Source: Fibrobacterota bacterium (GTDB lineage: Bacteria; Fibrobacterota; Chitinivibrionia; Chitinivibrionales; Chitinispirillaceae). From it: DNA of 64,000 nucleotides. Position 1 is the first letter of the stretch. Every line of letters starts with the position of its first letter. The position numbers and the translations under genes are program-made. Below the pieces are notes generated by a model that saw only the letters and a program-made list of their open reading frames with translations, had not been told where the DNA came from and searched no databases. Below are positions 36,366 through 45,130 of the stretch, piece by piece. The stretch lies in NCBI GenBank assembly GCA_023459055.1, contig JAEWVR010000015.1, positions 124,001 through 188,000 on the forward strand, in the 5' to 3' direction.

Positions 36366-37754
36366 ATGGAAACAATCAGAATCAGCGATATACTGAAACG
36401 TGAGAAATCCGGGTTGGAACTTACCGTAAACGGATGGGTGAGAACCCGTCGGGATGCCAAGGGATTCTGTTTTCTTGAAATTAATGATGGTTCCTGTCTC
36501 GCTAATTTACAGGTGATCGCACCGGAAACACTACCGGATTATGATACGCTAATTCAGAAAATTACCACAGGGAGCAGCGTGTCGGTGAAGGGTAAGCTTG
36601 TGGATTCACCTGCGCAAGGTCAGAAATTTGAACTTCATGCACTTTCTTTTGATGTTCCGGGGCTTGCACCGCAGGATTATCCTTTGCAAAAAAAGAAACA
36701 TTCACTTGAGTTTCTGAGAGAGATTGCACATTTACGTCCTAGAACAAATTCAATTGGAGCCGTGGCACGTGTTCGCAGTTCGTTAAGTTATGCTGTACAT
36801 ACATTTTTTCAGGAACGTGGATTTTGTTATGTACATACTCCAATAATCACGGCCAGTGACTGCGAAGGTGCAGGAGAAATGTTTCGTGTGTCAACACTTG
36901 ACTCTGAAAAACCACCACGTACTCCTGATGGTAAAGTGGACTATTCGAAAGACTTTTTCGGCAAACCGGCAAGTCTCACCGTAAGCGGTCAGCTTGAGGG
37001 TGAAATCTATGCAATGGCGTTAGGGAAGATATACACCTTTGGTCCAACCTTTCGTGCTGAAAATTCAAATACTCCGCGTCACCTGGCTGAATTCTGGATG
37101 ATTGAACCTGAAGTTGCTTTTTACAGACTCGCAGACGATATGAACCTGGCAGAGGAATTTGTCAGGTATCTTGCAAAACACGCACTTGATAAGAATCTGG
37201 CAGATCTTGAATTTTTTAATGAACGAATTGACGATGGCGTTATAGACAGAGTGAAGAATATTGCTGAATCCCCTTTTGAACGTATCAGTTATACTGACGC
37301 AATATCTATACTTGAAATGAATAATGACAGGTTTGAATATAAGGTAAAATGGGGAAGTGATATCCAGTCTGAACACGAACGATATCTCACCGAAGTAACT
37401 TTCGGTAAACCGGTAATAGTACATGATTATCCCAAAGATATTAAGGCGTTTTACATGCGTCTTAACGATGACAATAAAACCGTTCGTGCGATGGATGTGC
37501 TTGTACCAAAAATCGGAGAACTCATTGGCGGCAGTGAACGCGAGGAACGTCTTGACGTTTTGACTAACCGTATTACCGCGATGGGGCTTGATGAAAAGAG
37601 CTACTGGTGGTATCTGGATCTGCGAAAATTTGGTTCTGCTCCTCACGCCGGATTCGGACTGGGCTTTGAACGGCTTATTCTCCTCCTGACAGGGATGCAG
37701 AATATCCGTGATGTCATTCCATTTCCGAGATATCCTGGAAATGCTGAATTTTGA
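36366..37754 (+). CDS. asnS: Asparaginyl-tRNA synthetase
   Basis: 462-aa class IIb synthetase that charges tRNA(Asn). An N-terminal OB-fold anticodon domain (LTVNGWVRTRRDAKGFCFLEI) is followed by the catalytic core: motif 2 in FRAENSNTPRHLAEFWMIEPE (trimmed here to its key residues FRAE and EFWM) and motif 3 GFGLGFERLILLL, ending RDVIPFPRYPG, which is typical of AsnRS rather than AspRS. ATG 36366 was chosen over the longer frame from 36318, which overlaps the apt gene. A perfect hairpin follows downstream. Confidence 0.97.
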   Translation: METIRISDILKREKSGLELTVNGWVRTRRDAKGFCFLEINDGSCLANLQVIAPETLPDYDTLIQKITTGSSVSVKGKLVDSPAQGQKFELHALSFDVPGLAPQDYPLQKKKHSLEFLREIAHLRPRTNSIGAVARVRSSLSYAVHTFFQERGFCYVHTPIITASDCEGAGEMFRVSTLDSEKPPRTPDGKVDYSKDFFGKPASLTVSGQLEGEIYAMALGKIYTFGPTFRAENSNTPRHLAEFWMIEPEVAFYRLADDMNLAEEFVRYLAKHALDKNLADLEFFNERIDDGVIDRVKNIAESPFERISYTDAISILEMNNDRFEYKVKWGSDIQSEHERYLTEVTFGKPVIVHDYPKDIKAFYMRLNDDNKTVRAMDVLVPKIGELIGGSEREERLDVLTNRITAMGLDEKSYWWYLDLRKFGSAPHAGFGLGFERLILLLTGMQNIRDVIPFPRYPGNAEF

Positions 37755-37820
37755 TTGATAGTAAGATACAGTCTGTCGTTCGGATGTATTCTACGCATTT
37801 TCCTATTAAGTAAATATATT

Positions 37821-37858
37821 GATGCACCGGTAAAATTAAATGTGTTTACCGGTGCATC
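37821..37858. terminator. Strong hairpin after asnS
   Basis: GATGCACCGGTAAA and TTTACCGGTGCATC are perfect 14-bp inverted arms with a 10-nt loop. The following TCTCAAAA is not a true U-tract, so it may be a weak terminator or an mRNA-stabilising structure. Confidence 0.7.
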
Positions 37859-37993
37859 TCAAAACCCCATAATTGTTCATATCGTAGTCATCACAAAAAA
37901 CTGAATAGTATACGCTGATGATTCGAAAATAGGCTACCGCCCGGCACTCCGTTAATCGTTATCCGGAACAGTGCCTGCGGATAGCATTTCTTT

Positions 37994-38986
37994 TTATTTG
38001 GAGATTTCACTAAAATCTACAGGGACCCAGGAAAATGTCTGTTGGTCGTCTTTTCGAACATGACCAAAGCCGGGAAATGCCAGGTGAGAGCCGGCAACAA
38101 ACATTTTTTCGGTGGCAGCAATTTCTAATTGATTGGTGCGACTGGCAATAGCTGCTCCATAGTCCAGGTCATAGGCAAAAGAAACAAATGGTTTAGGCAT
38201 CTGGATTGCCGAAGCATGTACTATATCACCCCAGATTAAAAGTTTCTGGTTATCGGACGTTACCTCAAAAGCAGCCATACCCGCCGAATGTCCGGGCGTT
38301 AAAATAGCACGGATACCCGGAATGCAGGGGATTGGTGTATCACCATCATAGAATGTTTTCCACTTTCCCGTAGCAGAGTAAATCGCTGCAGTTTTCTGAG
38401 CCATTGCAAACAATGGCTTCATAGTTTCAGGTGCATTCGCTTCGTTTTCTTCGGATAACATGAAGTCTGCTTCCGGTGCGGAAATATAGATCGTCGCTCG
38501 GGGAAATACCACTTTATCATTAGAATCCAACAGGCCCCCAATATGATCCGGATGGGCATGGGTGATCACAATTGCATCGATCTGGTGAGGTTTATACCCG
38601 GCTTGCCGAAGGTTTTTCGTTAAACGGCCCAATGAACTGCCGTATGCATTACCTGCACCAGCGTCCACCAGCACAAGTTTTGAACCTGTATTGATTAAAT
38701 AAGCATTTACACTTGCTGAGATTTCCCCGGAAATGAACATACGGCTCAGCAGCTCCTCTTTTTCGGTTTCGGAAATGCCGAAGAACAGTTCCCTTTCCAA
38801 TGACGTATTTCCATCATGGATTGCAGTAATCTGGAATTGTCCAAGGGAAACACGGTAATAACCAGGCACCTGAGCTTTCGGCGCTAGATTTTCGGCACAG
38901 GCACCGAAAGTATTGCCGAGCAATAGAAAAAAAAGGGAAAATATCCCAAATAAAAACCTTGTTTGAATACGTAATTGTAAACCCAT
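37994..38986 (-). CDS. Exported metallo-beta-lactamase-fold hydrolase
   Basis: 330 aa with an N-terminal signal peptide (about 1-32). The metal site is complete: THAHPDH (H-x-H-x-D-H), then GHSAGM, GDIVH and a late GSHLAFPGFGH histidine. This fits a periplasmic MBL-fold hydrolase such as a lactonase or quorum-quenching-type enzyme; beta-lactamase activity cannot be assumed. I chose ATG 38986, which has AAAGGAG at 5 bp, over the longer frame from 39040. A perfect 10-bp palindrome sits 41-67 bp upstream of the start. Its closest look-alikes in my memory are proteobacterial, so transfer is possible. Confidence 0.85.
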   Translation of the reverse strand: MGLQLRIQTRFLFGIFSLFFLLLGNTFGACAENLAPKAQVPGYYRVSLGQFQITAIHDGNTSLERELFFGISETEKEELLSRMFISGEISASVNAYLINTGSKLVLVDAGAGNAYGSSLGRLTKNLRQAGYKPHQIDAIVITHAHPDHIGGLLDSNDKVVFPRATIYISAPEADFMLSEENEANAPETMKPLFAMAQKTAAIYSATGKWKTFYDGDTPIPCIPGIRAILTPGHSAGMAAFEVTSDNQKLLIWGDIVHASAIQMPKPFVSFAYDLDYGAAIASRTNQLEIAATEKMFVAGSHLAFPGFGHVRKDDQQTFSWVPVDFSEISK

Positions 38987-39596
38987 GACGTCTCCTTTGT
39001 CAATATTGTAAATTAGTGAATGTACAGTAATTACGTACACTTGACGTAATTACCCTTTAATTCAAATAGCAATACCGGGCATCAGCTGGCAGGAAATTTG
39101 ATTTCGTGGATAAGATTGCTCGTCCTTAGCATGTATCTTAAAGTCCACTGCATTTATTAGCCGTGTCGGGTTCATATTTCTTCCTTCAACTTATCCATAA
39201 TCTAAATAATGGGTAAAAAGAATGTCAAAAGGTAAAGTAATGCATACCCGAACAATGGTACTACGGCGTCTAATTTTCTTGTTCTTTAAATTGAGCCTGC
39301 CGTGATTTGCCGGACACATAGCAAGACTTGTATTTACAAAATTACATTTTCCGTATCTGGCTGCTATAACTACTGCGATTGTATTTGTAAATCTGTCATT
39401 TTTGTAAAACGAATACTGGAACTGCAATGCACCTTTTTTGACTGAATATTGTTGTACATACACAATACACATAGTTATAATAATCATAACATGGAGTTTA
39501 TTGAGGATGATCAGAGCGAGTCTCGTTAAGAAATCGTCTGGTTCAGGTCAAATAAACAAGTAGAAAGAACAGATCACCTGTCAGCTTATAAAAACC
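38987..39596. other. Intergenic region upstream of the MBL gene
   Basis: 610 bp with no convincing gene. It contains the perfect palindrome at 39027-39053. A 98-codon open frame on the minus strand (39191-39487) has no recognised similarity, no good ribosome-binding site and unusual composition; I do not call it a gene. The segment may hold a decayed coding remnant. Confidence 0.55.
39027..39053. promoter_or_regulatory. Perfect 10-bp inverted repeat, candidate operator
   Basis: GTAATTACGT (39027-39036) and ACGTAATTAC (39044-39053) are exact inverse complements with a 7-bp spacer, directly upstream of the MBL-fold gene. The shape suits a dimeric repressor of TetR or MarR type; no such gene is adjacent. 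Confidence 0.68.
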
Positions 39597-41453
39597 GTGG
39601 GAAAACATTCAGATACACCAGATATTCAAAAAGCTGTAGCCTTACATAAAGCAGGTAATTTACACGCTGCGCTTGAAATCTATAGCCATATTTTAAAACA
39701 GAATCCTGATCACGGTGACGCCCTTCACCTGGCAGGATTAACTTCAGCAATGCTTGGTGACTTCGATTCCGCTGAGCGGTTTCTGCAGAAATCGGTTGTC
39801 CTCTACCCGACTAACAGGTTGTTTTTAATTGATTACGGGGTGTTTTATATTCAAACCGGTCAGTTTACTAAAGCACTTACGGTTCTTGAGCCCTACATTT
39901 GCAGAAATCCTGACGACATTAATGCTCTTTTTAAGGTAGCCTCGGTCTATAGAATAATAAAAAAATATGCAAACGCAGTTGAATTATTCGACAGGATTAC
40001 AGGTCTTAATCCCCATCATAACGATGCTCTTTGTAATGCCGGGACCTGCTGGCTGGAACTACGTCATTACGAAAAAGCACAGTGCCGGTTTCTCAGGGTT
40101 TTGGAACGCGAACCTCATAACAGCACAGCATTAAATAATCTTGGTCTTCTTGGATACGCAACGGGAGATTTGCCATCGGCAATCAACTATTTTAAACAGG
40201 CGCTTGCCATTCAGCCTGATTCGCTGCCGATACTGGGTAATTACCTCTTTTGTCTTAATTACCTGCCGGACATTTCGCCAAATGAGTTATTTGAGATCCA
40301 TAAACAGTACATGGCAAGATTCCCTTTCGTTGAGAATACACTGAGAATAAACATCGATTCCAGGAAAATTCGGGTAGGTTTCGTATCGGGTGATTTTTGT
40401 AAACATCCGATAGGATATTTTTTATTACCATTGTTTAGAGCATTCGACCGGCAATTGTTTGAATTTCATTGTTTTGCAGAAAATGTCGCATCTGATGCCA
40501 TTACTGATCAGTTAAAATCGTATGCCACTTCATTCTCGATAACCTTTGGCAGAAGTTCTCTGGATATAAAGGATGAGATAGGGAAAAAGAAGATTGATAT
40601 TTTAATAGATTGTTCCGGGCACACAGCCGGTAACAGGCTCGACGTTTTTCTTGTAAACCCTGCACCCATAACGATCACATGGCTGGGCTATGCAAATACA
40701 ATCGGACATCCATGTATGATGTTCAGAATTTCTGATTTGTGGTGTGATGATGCCACAACAGTCGACCTTTACACTGAGCATACACTTCAGTTTGCCGATC
40801 CACCTTTTTTTGTCTATGAACCAGATCCTTTATCACGTGTTCAGGAGCGTCCGGATGATGTGGCGACAGTTTTTGGTTCAACACATACTCCTGCCCGCCT
40901 CAATGATACCGTTTTGAATACCTGGGCAACGATTTTACAAGCAGACAAGCATTCAAAGTTGTTGATATTCCGGACAACAATTTCCGAATCTGTAAAAGAA
41001 CGGATAATTGACTTTTTTGTAAATAAAAATATCGATGCCGACAGGATTACAATTCAAACGCAGCTTCAATCCGGCGAAAGTCATTTTGACATTTATGGAA
41101 AAATGGATATATTGCTTGATACATTTCCCTGGAGCGGCCACACAACGGCACTGGAGGCTCTGTCATGTGGGGTTCCGGTAATTACTCTGAAAGGCGATCG
41201 GTATCAGGGAAAAATAGTATCTGAAATTCTTGCATTACAAAATCAAAGTGACTTTATAGCAACTTCCGTAGAAGAATATTGTGTGATCGCAATGAAAGCT
41301 GCAGCTGATATAGCGGAGATCAGACGACGTCGACATCTTTTGCGTGAATCGCTTCTTCATTCAAGCGTCTGCGATTCAGAGAAATTTGCGCGTAAATTCG
41401 AAGATTTGTGTATCAAGGTAATAGATCAGTTTAACAAAAAATATGAATGTTAG
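39597..41453 (+). CDS. TPR protein with SPINDLY/O-GlcNAc-transferase-like domain
   Basis: 618 aa, GTG start. About six TPR repeats occupy residues 5-245 (for example ALHLAGLTSAMLGDFDSAE and ALNNLGLLGYATGDLPSAI). The C-terminal GT41 catalytic region follows from about 258 (IRVGFVSGDFCKHPIGYF) with LIDCSGHTAGNRLDVF, ITWLGYANTIG, then DTFPWSGHTTALEALSCGVP and a final arginine-containing C-terminal segment. Bacterial members glycosylate proteins such as adhesins or flagellin, or act on other acceptors. The usual Asn in the donor motif (PyNG) is Ser here (PWSG). Acceptor unknown; there is no flagellar or adhesin gene adjacent. Confidence 0.88.
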   Translation: MGKHSDTPDIQKAVALHKAGNLHAALEIYSHILKQNPDHGDALHLAGLTSAMLGDFDSAERFLQKSVVLYPTNRLFLIDYGVFYIQTGQFTKALTVLEPYICRNPDDINALFKVASVYRIIKKYANAVELFDRITGLNPHHNDALCNAGTCWLELRHYEKAQCRFLRVLEREPHNSTALNNLGLLGYATGDLPSAINYFKQALAIQPDSLPILGNYLFCLNYLPDISPNELFEIHKQYMARFPFVENTLRINIDSRKIRVGFVSGDFCKHPIGYFLLPLFRAFDRQLFEFHCFAENVASDAITDQLKSYATSFSITFGRSSLDIKDEIGKKKIDILIDCSGHTAGNRLDVFLVNPAPITITWLGYANTIGHPCMMFRISDLWCDDATTVDLYTEHTLQFADPPFFVYEPDPLSRVQERPDDVATVFGSTHTPARLNDTVLNTWATILQADKHSKLLIFRTTISESVKERIIDFFVNKNIDADRITIQTQLQSGESHFDIYGKMDILLDTFPWSGHTTALEALSCGVPVITLKGDRYQGKIVSEILALQNQSDFIATSVEEYCVIAMKAAADIAEIRRRRHLLRESLLHSSVCDSEKFARKFEDLCIKVIDQFNKKYEC

Positions 41454-41600
41454 AAAAGTTCTGAGAGTAGGAGCACAGAGAATAGGGTATACCAAAGACT
41501 TGAAAACGGGGTCATTAATGATATCTACAAGTCTTGGCGTACATTGTGGTCCTCCAACCATCCAGATGCATCATTTCCTTTTTCTGTAGTGCTCCCTACG

Positions 41601-41855
41601 TCAGTCATTTTTCTCAGGATTTTTAAACTGTACCTTTTCATTAAACTCTTTTATCGCTCTTTCATTTTCTGTATTTGATGCCCTGGCTTTTTTTATCTCT
41701 TTTTCATTCTCTTCATCCCTGAGCTTTTCTTCGAAGCTGCGCCGGTCAATATAATTTCGATAACCCTGATTGGTACCATTTAACGCTTTTGAGTTACATG
41801 AGGTGTTAAGAAGTAAATAAAGTGCTGATATGCATGTGATGATGAGCTTTACCAT
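41601..41855 (-). CDS. Small putative lipoprotein with charged coiled coil
   Basis: 84 aa. Hydrophobic signal segment ending LLNTSC suggests lipidation at Cys20 with an imperfect lipobox. The remaining part is highly charged and helical (EEKLRDEENEKEIKKARA). AAAGGA precedes the ATG at 41855; the frame extends to 41888 but that start lacks a site. Function unknown. Confidence 0.6.
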   Translation of the reverse strand: MVKLIITCISALYLLLNTSCNSKALNGTNQGYRNYIDRRSFEEKLRDEENEKEIKKARASNTENERAIKEFNEKVQFKNPEKND

Positions 41856-41988
41856 ACAAAAATCCTTTGTTAAACTGACGTACTCCATTCAGGCTTCAAA
41901 ATAATATTTATAAGAAGCTGAGCTGATAGGCATTTTAATCTTTTTAATGTATGCGTTTAATATAGTGTTTGCATTTACTGGATTCAAC

Positions 41989-42546
41989 TATGTTTCTTAT
42001 GCAAGTGAAGATTTGATGAATGAGCATGAAAGAATACTTTTGGATTGAAAATCCTTGAAAAAATGGTTCAGTTAATTAAGAAAAAAATCAATTTGAGATT
42101 GATGATCTGAAAGAAATTATTCATAATTTTCAAACTATTTGCAGACATGTGCCATCATGGTAAAGAAAAAGGTCTGAAGTTCCCTGCAATGGAGGGTGTC
42201 GGTATACCAAAAGAAAATAGACCTATTGGACAAATGTTATTTGAACATGCTGAAGGAAGAATGTATATATTATATCAAATGACTGAATCAACAGATAATG
42301 ATGTATTTGATAAAAATATTTTTACTCAATCATTAACAATGCACATTATATTGTTACGAGTACATATTGATAAATAGAACAAAATACTTTTTTTTCTTGG
42401 GAGATAAGAAGATTTCACTTGGTAAACAGGCATTACTATTAGAATCATTTGAAGATCATGAAGAGAAAAATATGGGTTTAGGAACTCATGAAAAATTACA
42501 TGAGCTTCATCACAAATTTGAAAAGAAATACTTAACAAAGGAATAA
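41989..42546 (+). pseudogene. Hemerythrin domain protein, multiply frameshifted
   Basis: Pieces of a hemerythrin-like protein appear in order but in different frames: SEDLMNEHERILL (from 42001), then LKILEKMVQLIKKK, then FEIDDLKEIIHNFQTI, then ADMCHHGKEKGLKFPAMEG (from 42144), PIGQMLFEHAEGRMY, HIDK followed by a stop, and finally EKNMGLGTHEKLHELHHKFEKKYL up to 42546 (given here in part). The iron-ligand signatures (ExH, H-H-x-x-E, E-H, H-x-x-x-H) are still readable. At least three frameshifts and one nonsense change show it is dead. The 3' end abuts the flavodiiron gene 5 bp away, so the two once formed an oxygen/NO-response pair. Confidence 0.88.
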
Positions 42547-42551
42547 TTCAA

Positions 42552-43739
42552 ATGAAGATTAACGTAAAGAATAATGTTGATTGGGTTGGTAAAATAGACT
42601 GGGAATTACAGAAATTCCATGGTAATGAATATTCAACTCACAAAGGATCTACCTATAATTCATATCTAATAAAAGAAAAGAAGAATATTCTTATTGATAC
42701 GGTATGGAAGCCTTATGCAAAAGAGTATGTTGAGAATCTAAAAAAAGAAATAGATTTGAAAGAAATTGACTATATTATTGCAAATCATGCTGAGATTGAT
42801 CATAGTGGAAGTTTACCTGAATTAATGCAATATATCCCGGAAGTTCCTATTTATTGTACGGAAAACGGAATTAAGTCACTGAAAGGGCATTACCATAAAG
42901 ATTGGAATTTTATTCCAGTAAAAACAGGTAACAAGCTTGATATCGGAAATGGTAAATCGCTTATTTTTGTAGAAATGAAAATGTTACATTGGCCAGACAG
43001 TATGGCAACTTACTTAACAGAAGACAATATACTTTTTAGTAATGATGCTTTTGGACAACATTATGCAAGTGAGTTTATGTTCAATGATCTGGTCGATCAA
43101 TCTGAACTCTTTACAGAGTGTATTAAATACTATGCAAATATTCTGAATCCATTTAGTCCTCTTGTTGAAAAAAAAATAAATGAAGTCTTGTCGCTGAATT
43201 TACCAATTGATATTATTGCGACCAGTCATGGGGTAATCTGGCGGGATAATCCTACTCAAATCGTTGAAAAATATCTTGCATGGTCTAAAAACTACCAGGA
43301 AAATCAAATAACCATTCTATATGACACTATGTGGGATGGAACAAGAGTTATGGCTGAAAACATCGCATCGGGTATAAAAAAAGAAGATGGTGTTGTAAAT
43401 ATTAAACTATTCAATATTTCAAAGACAGATAAAAACGATATCATTACGGAGATATTTAAATCAAAATTAATTCTTGTTGGTTCACCAACAATTGGTAGAG
43501 GTATTACGAGTGCAACTGCTGGAATTCTTGAGGAAATTGAAGGATTAAAATTTAAAAATAAAAAAGCGGCTTCATTTGGATGTTATGGATGGAGTGGGGA
43601 ATCTGTCTCCAAAATTAATGGTTTGCTTGAGAAATCAGGGTTTCAGGTTGTAAATCAAGGAATTAAGGGCTTATGGAATCCGGATGATGATTGCATAGCA
43701 AACTGTGTGGAATTCGGAAAAGAAATCAGTAAGAGTTAA
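42552..43739 (+). CDS. Flavodiiron protein (A-type flavoprotein)
   Basis: 395-aa cytoplasmic oxygen or nitric oxide reductase that protects anaerobes. The N-terminal metallo-beta-lactamase domain carries the diiron ligands H79-x-E81-x-D83-H84 (HAEIDH), a further Asp in SNDAFGQH near 165 and His in TSHGVIW near 224. The C-terminal flavodoxin domain (about 250-395) begins with ITILYDTMWDGTRVMA for FMN. No fused rubredoxin, so it should take electrons from a separate rubredoxin or NADH:rubredoxin partner not seen here. The gene is A+T-richer than most of the window. It directly follows the hemerythrin pseudogene, and the gene itself appears intact. Confidence 0.93.
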   Translation: MKINVKNNVDWVGKIDWELQKFHGNEYSTHKGSTYNSYLIKEKKNILIDTVWKPYAKEYVENLKKEIDLKEIDYIIANHAEIDHSGSLPELMQYIPEVPIYCTENGIKSLKGHYHKDWNFIPVKTGNKLDIGNGKSLIFVEMKMLHWPDSMATYLTEDNILFSNDAFGQHYASEFMFNDLVDQSELFTECIKYYANILNPFSPLVEKKINEVLSLNLPIDIIATSHGVIWRDNPTQIVEKYLAWSKNYQENQITILYDTMWDGTRVMAENIASGIKKEDGVVNIKLFNISKTDKNDIITEIFKSKLILVGSPTIGRGITSATAGILEEIEGLKFKNKKAASFGCYGWSGESVSKINGLLEKSGFQVVNQGIKGLWNPDDDCIANCVEFGKEISKS

Positions 43740-43943
43740 GAATGAAAGTACGGTGTACAACACAACTGGTTAGTAATGTATGTAGTCATGAAGACATAAA
43801 CCCCATCAATAATGTCCTGTGAATGATTACAAACTTTACATGTTGGACATAGTCGTCAATCGAACTTTCTTATCGGAAAAGTACTTTGTGCACTCTTCTT
43901 CTAAAATAATATCTGTATACGTATGATTTGAATGTAAACGTTA

Positions 43944-44261
43944 CTATTCAGAGGTATCCTTTTCGTAAAGCAATTTTCCAACTCTGTCAATATGCTTACG
44001 CAGTTTATCATTTTTAAGTGTTTCGCATACCAACAAATCGATTGTATAGGGTAACAGTAGCTCGTCAAGGTCTTCCGCGATGTCACCTAATATTTTCGCA
44101 TCAATGTCACCAGAGATCGCTATATCAATATCAGATCCTTCACGGAAATTCCCTTTCGCACGTGAACCATATACAAAAGCTTTTTGTACTGCGCTATATG
44201 ATGACAAAACAGAACAGATCCGCTCTATGGTCTTTTCAGAAAGTCCTAACCTTAATTTCAT
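43944..44261 (-). CDS. MNT-type minimal nucleotidyltransferase (antitoxin-like)
   Basis: 105 aa. The nucleotidyltransferase signature GSRAKGNFREGSDIDI is present, with GS at 32-33 and the catalytic Asp44 and Asp46. In HEPT/MNT modules such proteins AMPylate the partner toxin and so neutralise it. It overlaps the upstream HEPT gene by 4 bp (ATGA), showing a tightly coupled pair. All catalytic residues look intact. Confidence 0.9.
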   Translation of the reverse strand: MKLRLGLSEKTIERICSVLSSYSAVQKAFVYGSRAKGNFREGSDIDIAISGDIDAKILGDIAEDLDELLLPYTIDLLVCETLKNDKLRKHIDRVGKLLYEKDTSE

Positions 44262-44680
44262 TCATTATCCTCTTCATAGAGCAGTGTAAATGTACGGGTA
44301 AATGTTTCAAACGCCTGATAAAATGAATCAACAATTTGCCGGAATATATCTTCGGCAAGCGTTTCATCGTTGAGATGCGACGTAAGGTTTCGGGCTTTTA
44401 TCATATTCATCCAGTCTTCTCCATCGGTAATCAAACCGGATTTAAACGCCTGCCGTGTCGCATCTTTAGAACCGATAACATTCTGGAATCCCTGATCATT
44501 CAGGTAATCTTTCATCACATTCCACGCGAGTTCGTGCGTGTATTCAAACCCCTGAATAACGCCCTGTTTTTCGAGCTTGCTCAAATCTCTTGCTTTGGCT
44601 AACTGTACGGCATCTTTCAATTCCCGAAATGCTTTTAGATAGTTGTTGAAGCGCTGCTTCCATCTGATATCATCAGTCAT
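44258..44680 (-). CDS. HEPT-type protein (HI0074-like; toxin or substrate-binding partner)
   Basis: 140-aa all-helical protein of the HI0074/TIGR01987 type, called nucleotidyltransferase substrate-binding protein. The RNase-like motif region reads RNLTSHLNDE with Arg97 and His102 (R-x4-H). Typical members have a Tyr two residues after the His, the site AMPylated by MNT; here that position is Asn104. The protein is otherwise full length. It is first in the pair with MNT. It may be an altered toxin or a pair that has lost its toxic function. Confidence 0.87.
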   Translation of the reverse strand: MTDDIRWKQRFNNYLKAFRELKDAVQLAKARDLSKLEKQGVIQGFEYTHELAWNVMKDYLNDQGFQNVIGSKDATRQAFKSGLITDGEDWMNMIKARNLTSHLNDETLAEDIFRQIVDSFYQAFETFTRTFTLLYEEDNE

Positions 44681-44686
44681 AATTAT

Positions 44687-44855
44687 CTTTTCTCCCGCTT
44701 GAGCAGTTTTGATATTTTCGACAAAACAGCGGCAGCTTTTTTATCCAATTCCATCATCTCATTAATAATTTCATTTGGATTACGGAGCACCGTTTCAGCT
44801 TCATAAATATCATATTCTGATATAGTTGTTAATATTTAAACCTTATTCACAGTTA
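44687..44855 (-). pseudogene. Remnant resembling the C-terminus of a type I DNA methyltransferase
   Basis: The minus strand reads YISEYDIYEAETVLRNPNEI followed by a charged helix and a stop at about 44687, with LNINNY just before it in another frame. This pattern (NLNI..Y, acidic stretch, coiled helix) resembles the C-terminal tail of HsdM-type N6-adenine methylases. Nothing of the catalytic part remains upstream. HEPT/MNT pairs often sit beside such genes. The assignment is tentative. Confidence 0.4.
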
Positions 44856-45130
44856 ATCAGTATCCATTTGATTATATGCTTTCGTCAAAATAATCGGGTA
44901 TCCGATTGAAAATGTCAACATGTAATATAATTGAATCTGAAGTAGATACAAAATTAAAGGCTTACGAGCTTTGGAAAATATCTGTCTAGTACAATTATCG
45001 TGTAAAAATCAGTCCATCTACAGTCATGATGTATTTTTATAAATGATAATGGAACATTGCTTTTGAAATATTATCATATATTTAATAAAAATCAATGCAT
45101 TAGAGTATATACAACAAGCAGGCACGCTAT
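44856..45130. other. A+T-rich non-coding stretch before uvrA
   Basis: About 275 bp without recognisable gene or repeat; together with 44687-44855 it is a decayed boundary between the accessory patch and uvrA. It presumably holds the uvrA promoter. Confidence 0.5.

Noticed and set aside
37821..37858. Possible CRISPR or riboswitch-like structure after asnS
   Set aside because: It is a single simple hairpin. No direct repeat array with regular spacers was seen anywhere in the window.
37994..38986. Calling the MBL-fold protein a beta-lactamase
   Set aside because: The metal motif is shared by lactonases, sulfatases and many other hydrolases; nothing specific to beta-lactam hydrolysis is visible.
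39191..39487. 98-codon open frame on the minus strand upstream of the TPR glycosyltransferase
   Set aside because: No ribosome-binding site, no recognisable domain, and basic, odd composition; treated as chance or a decayed remnant.
42147..42377. 76-codon frame as a real small gene
   Set aside because: It is one in-frame piece of the frameshifted hemerythrin pseudogene.
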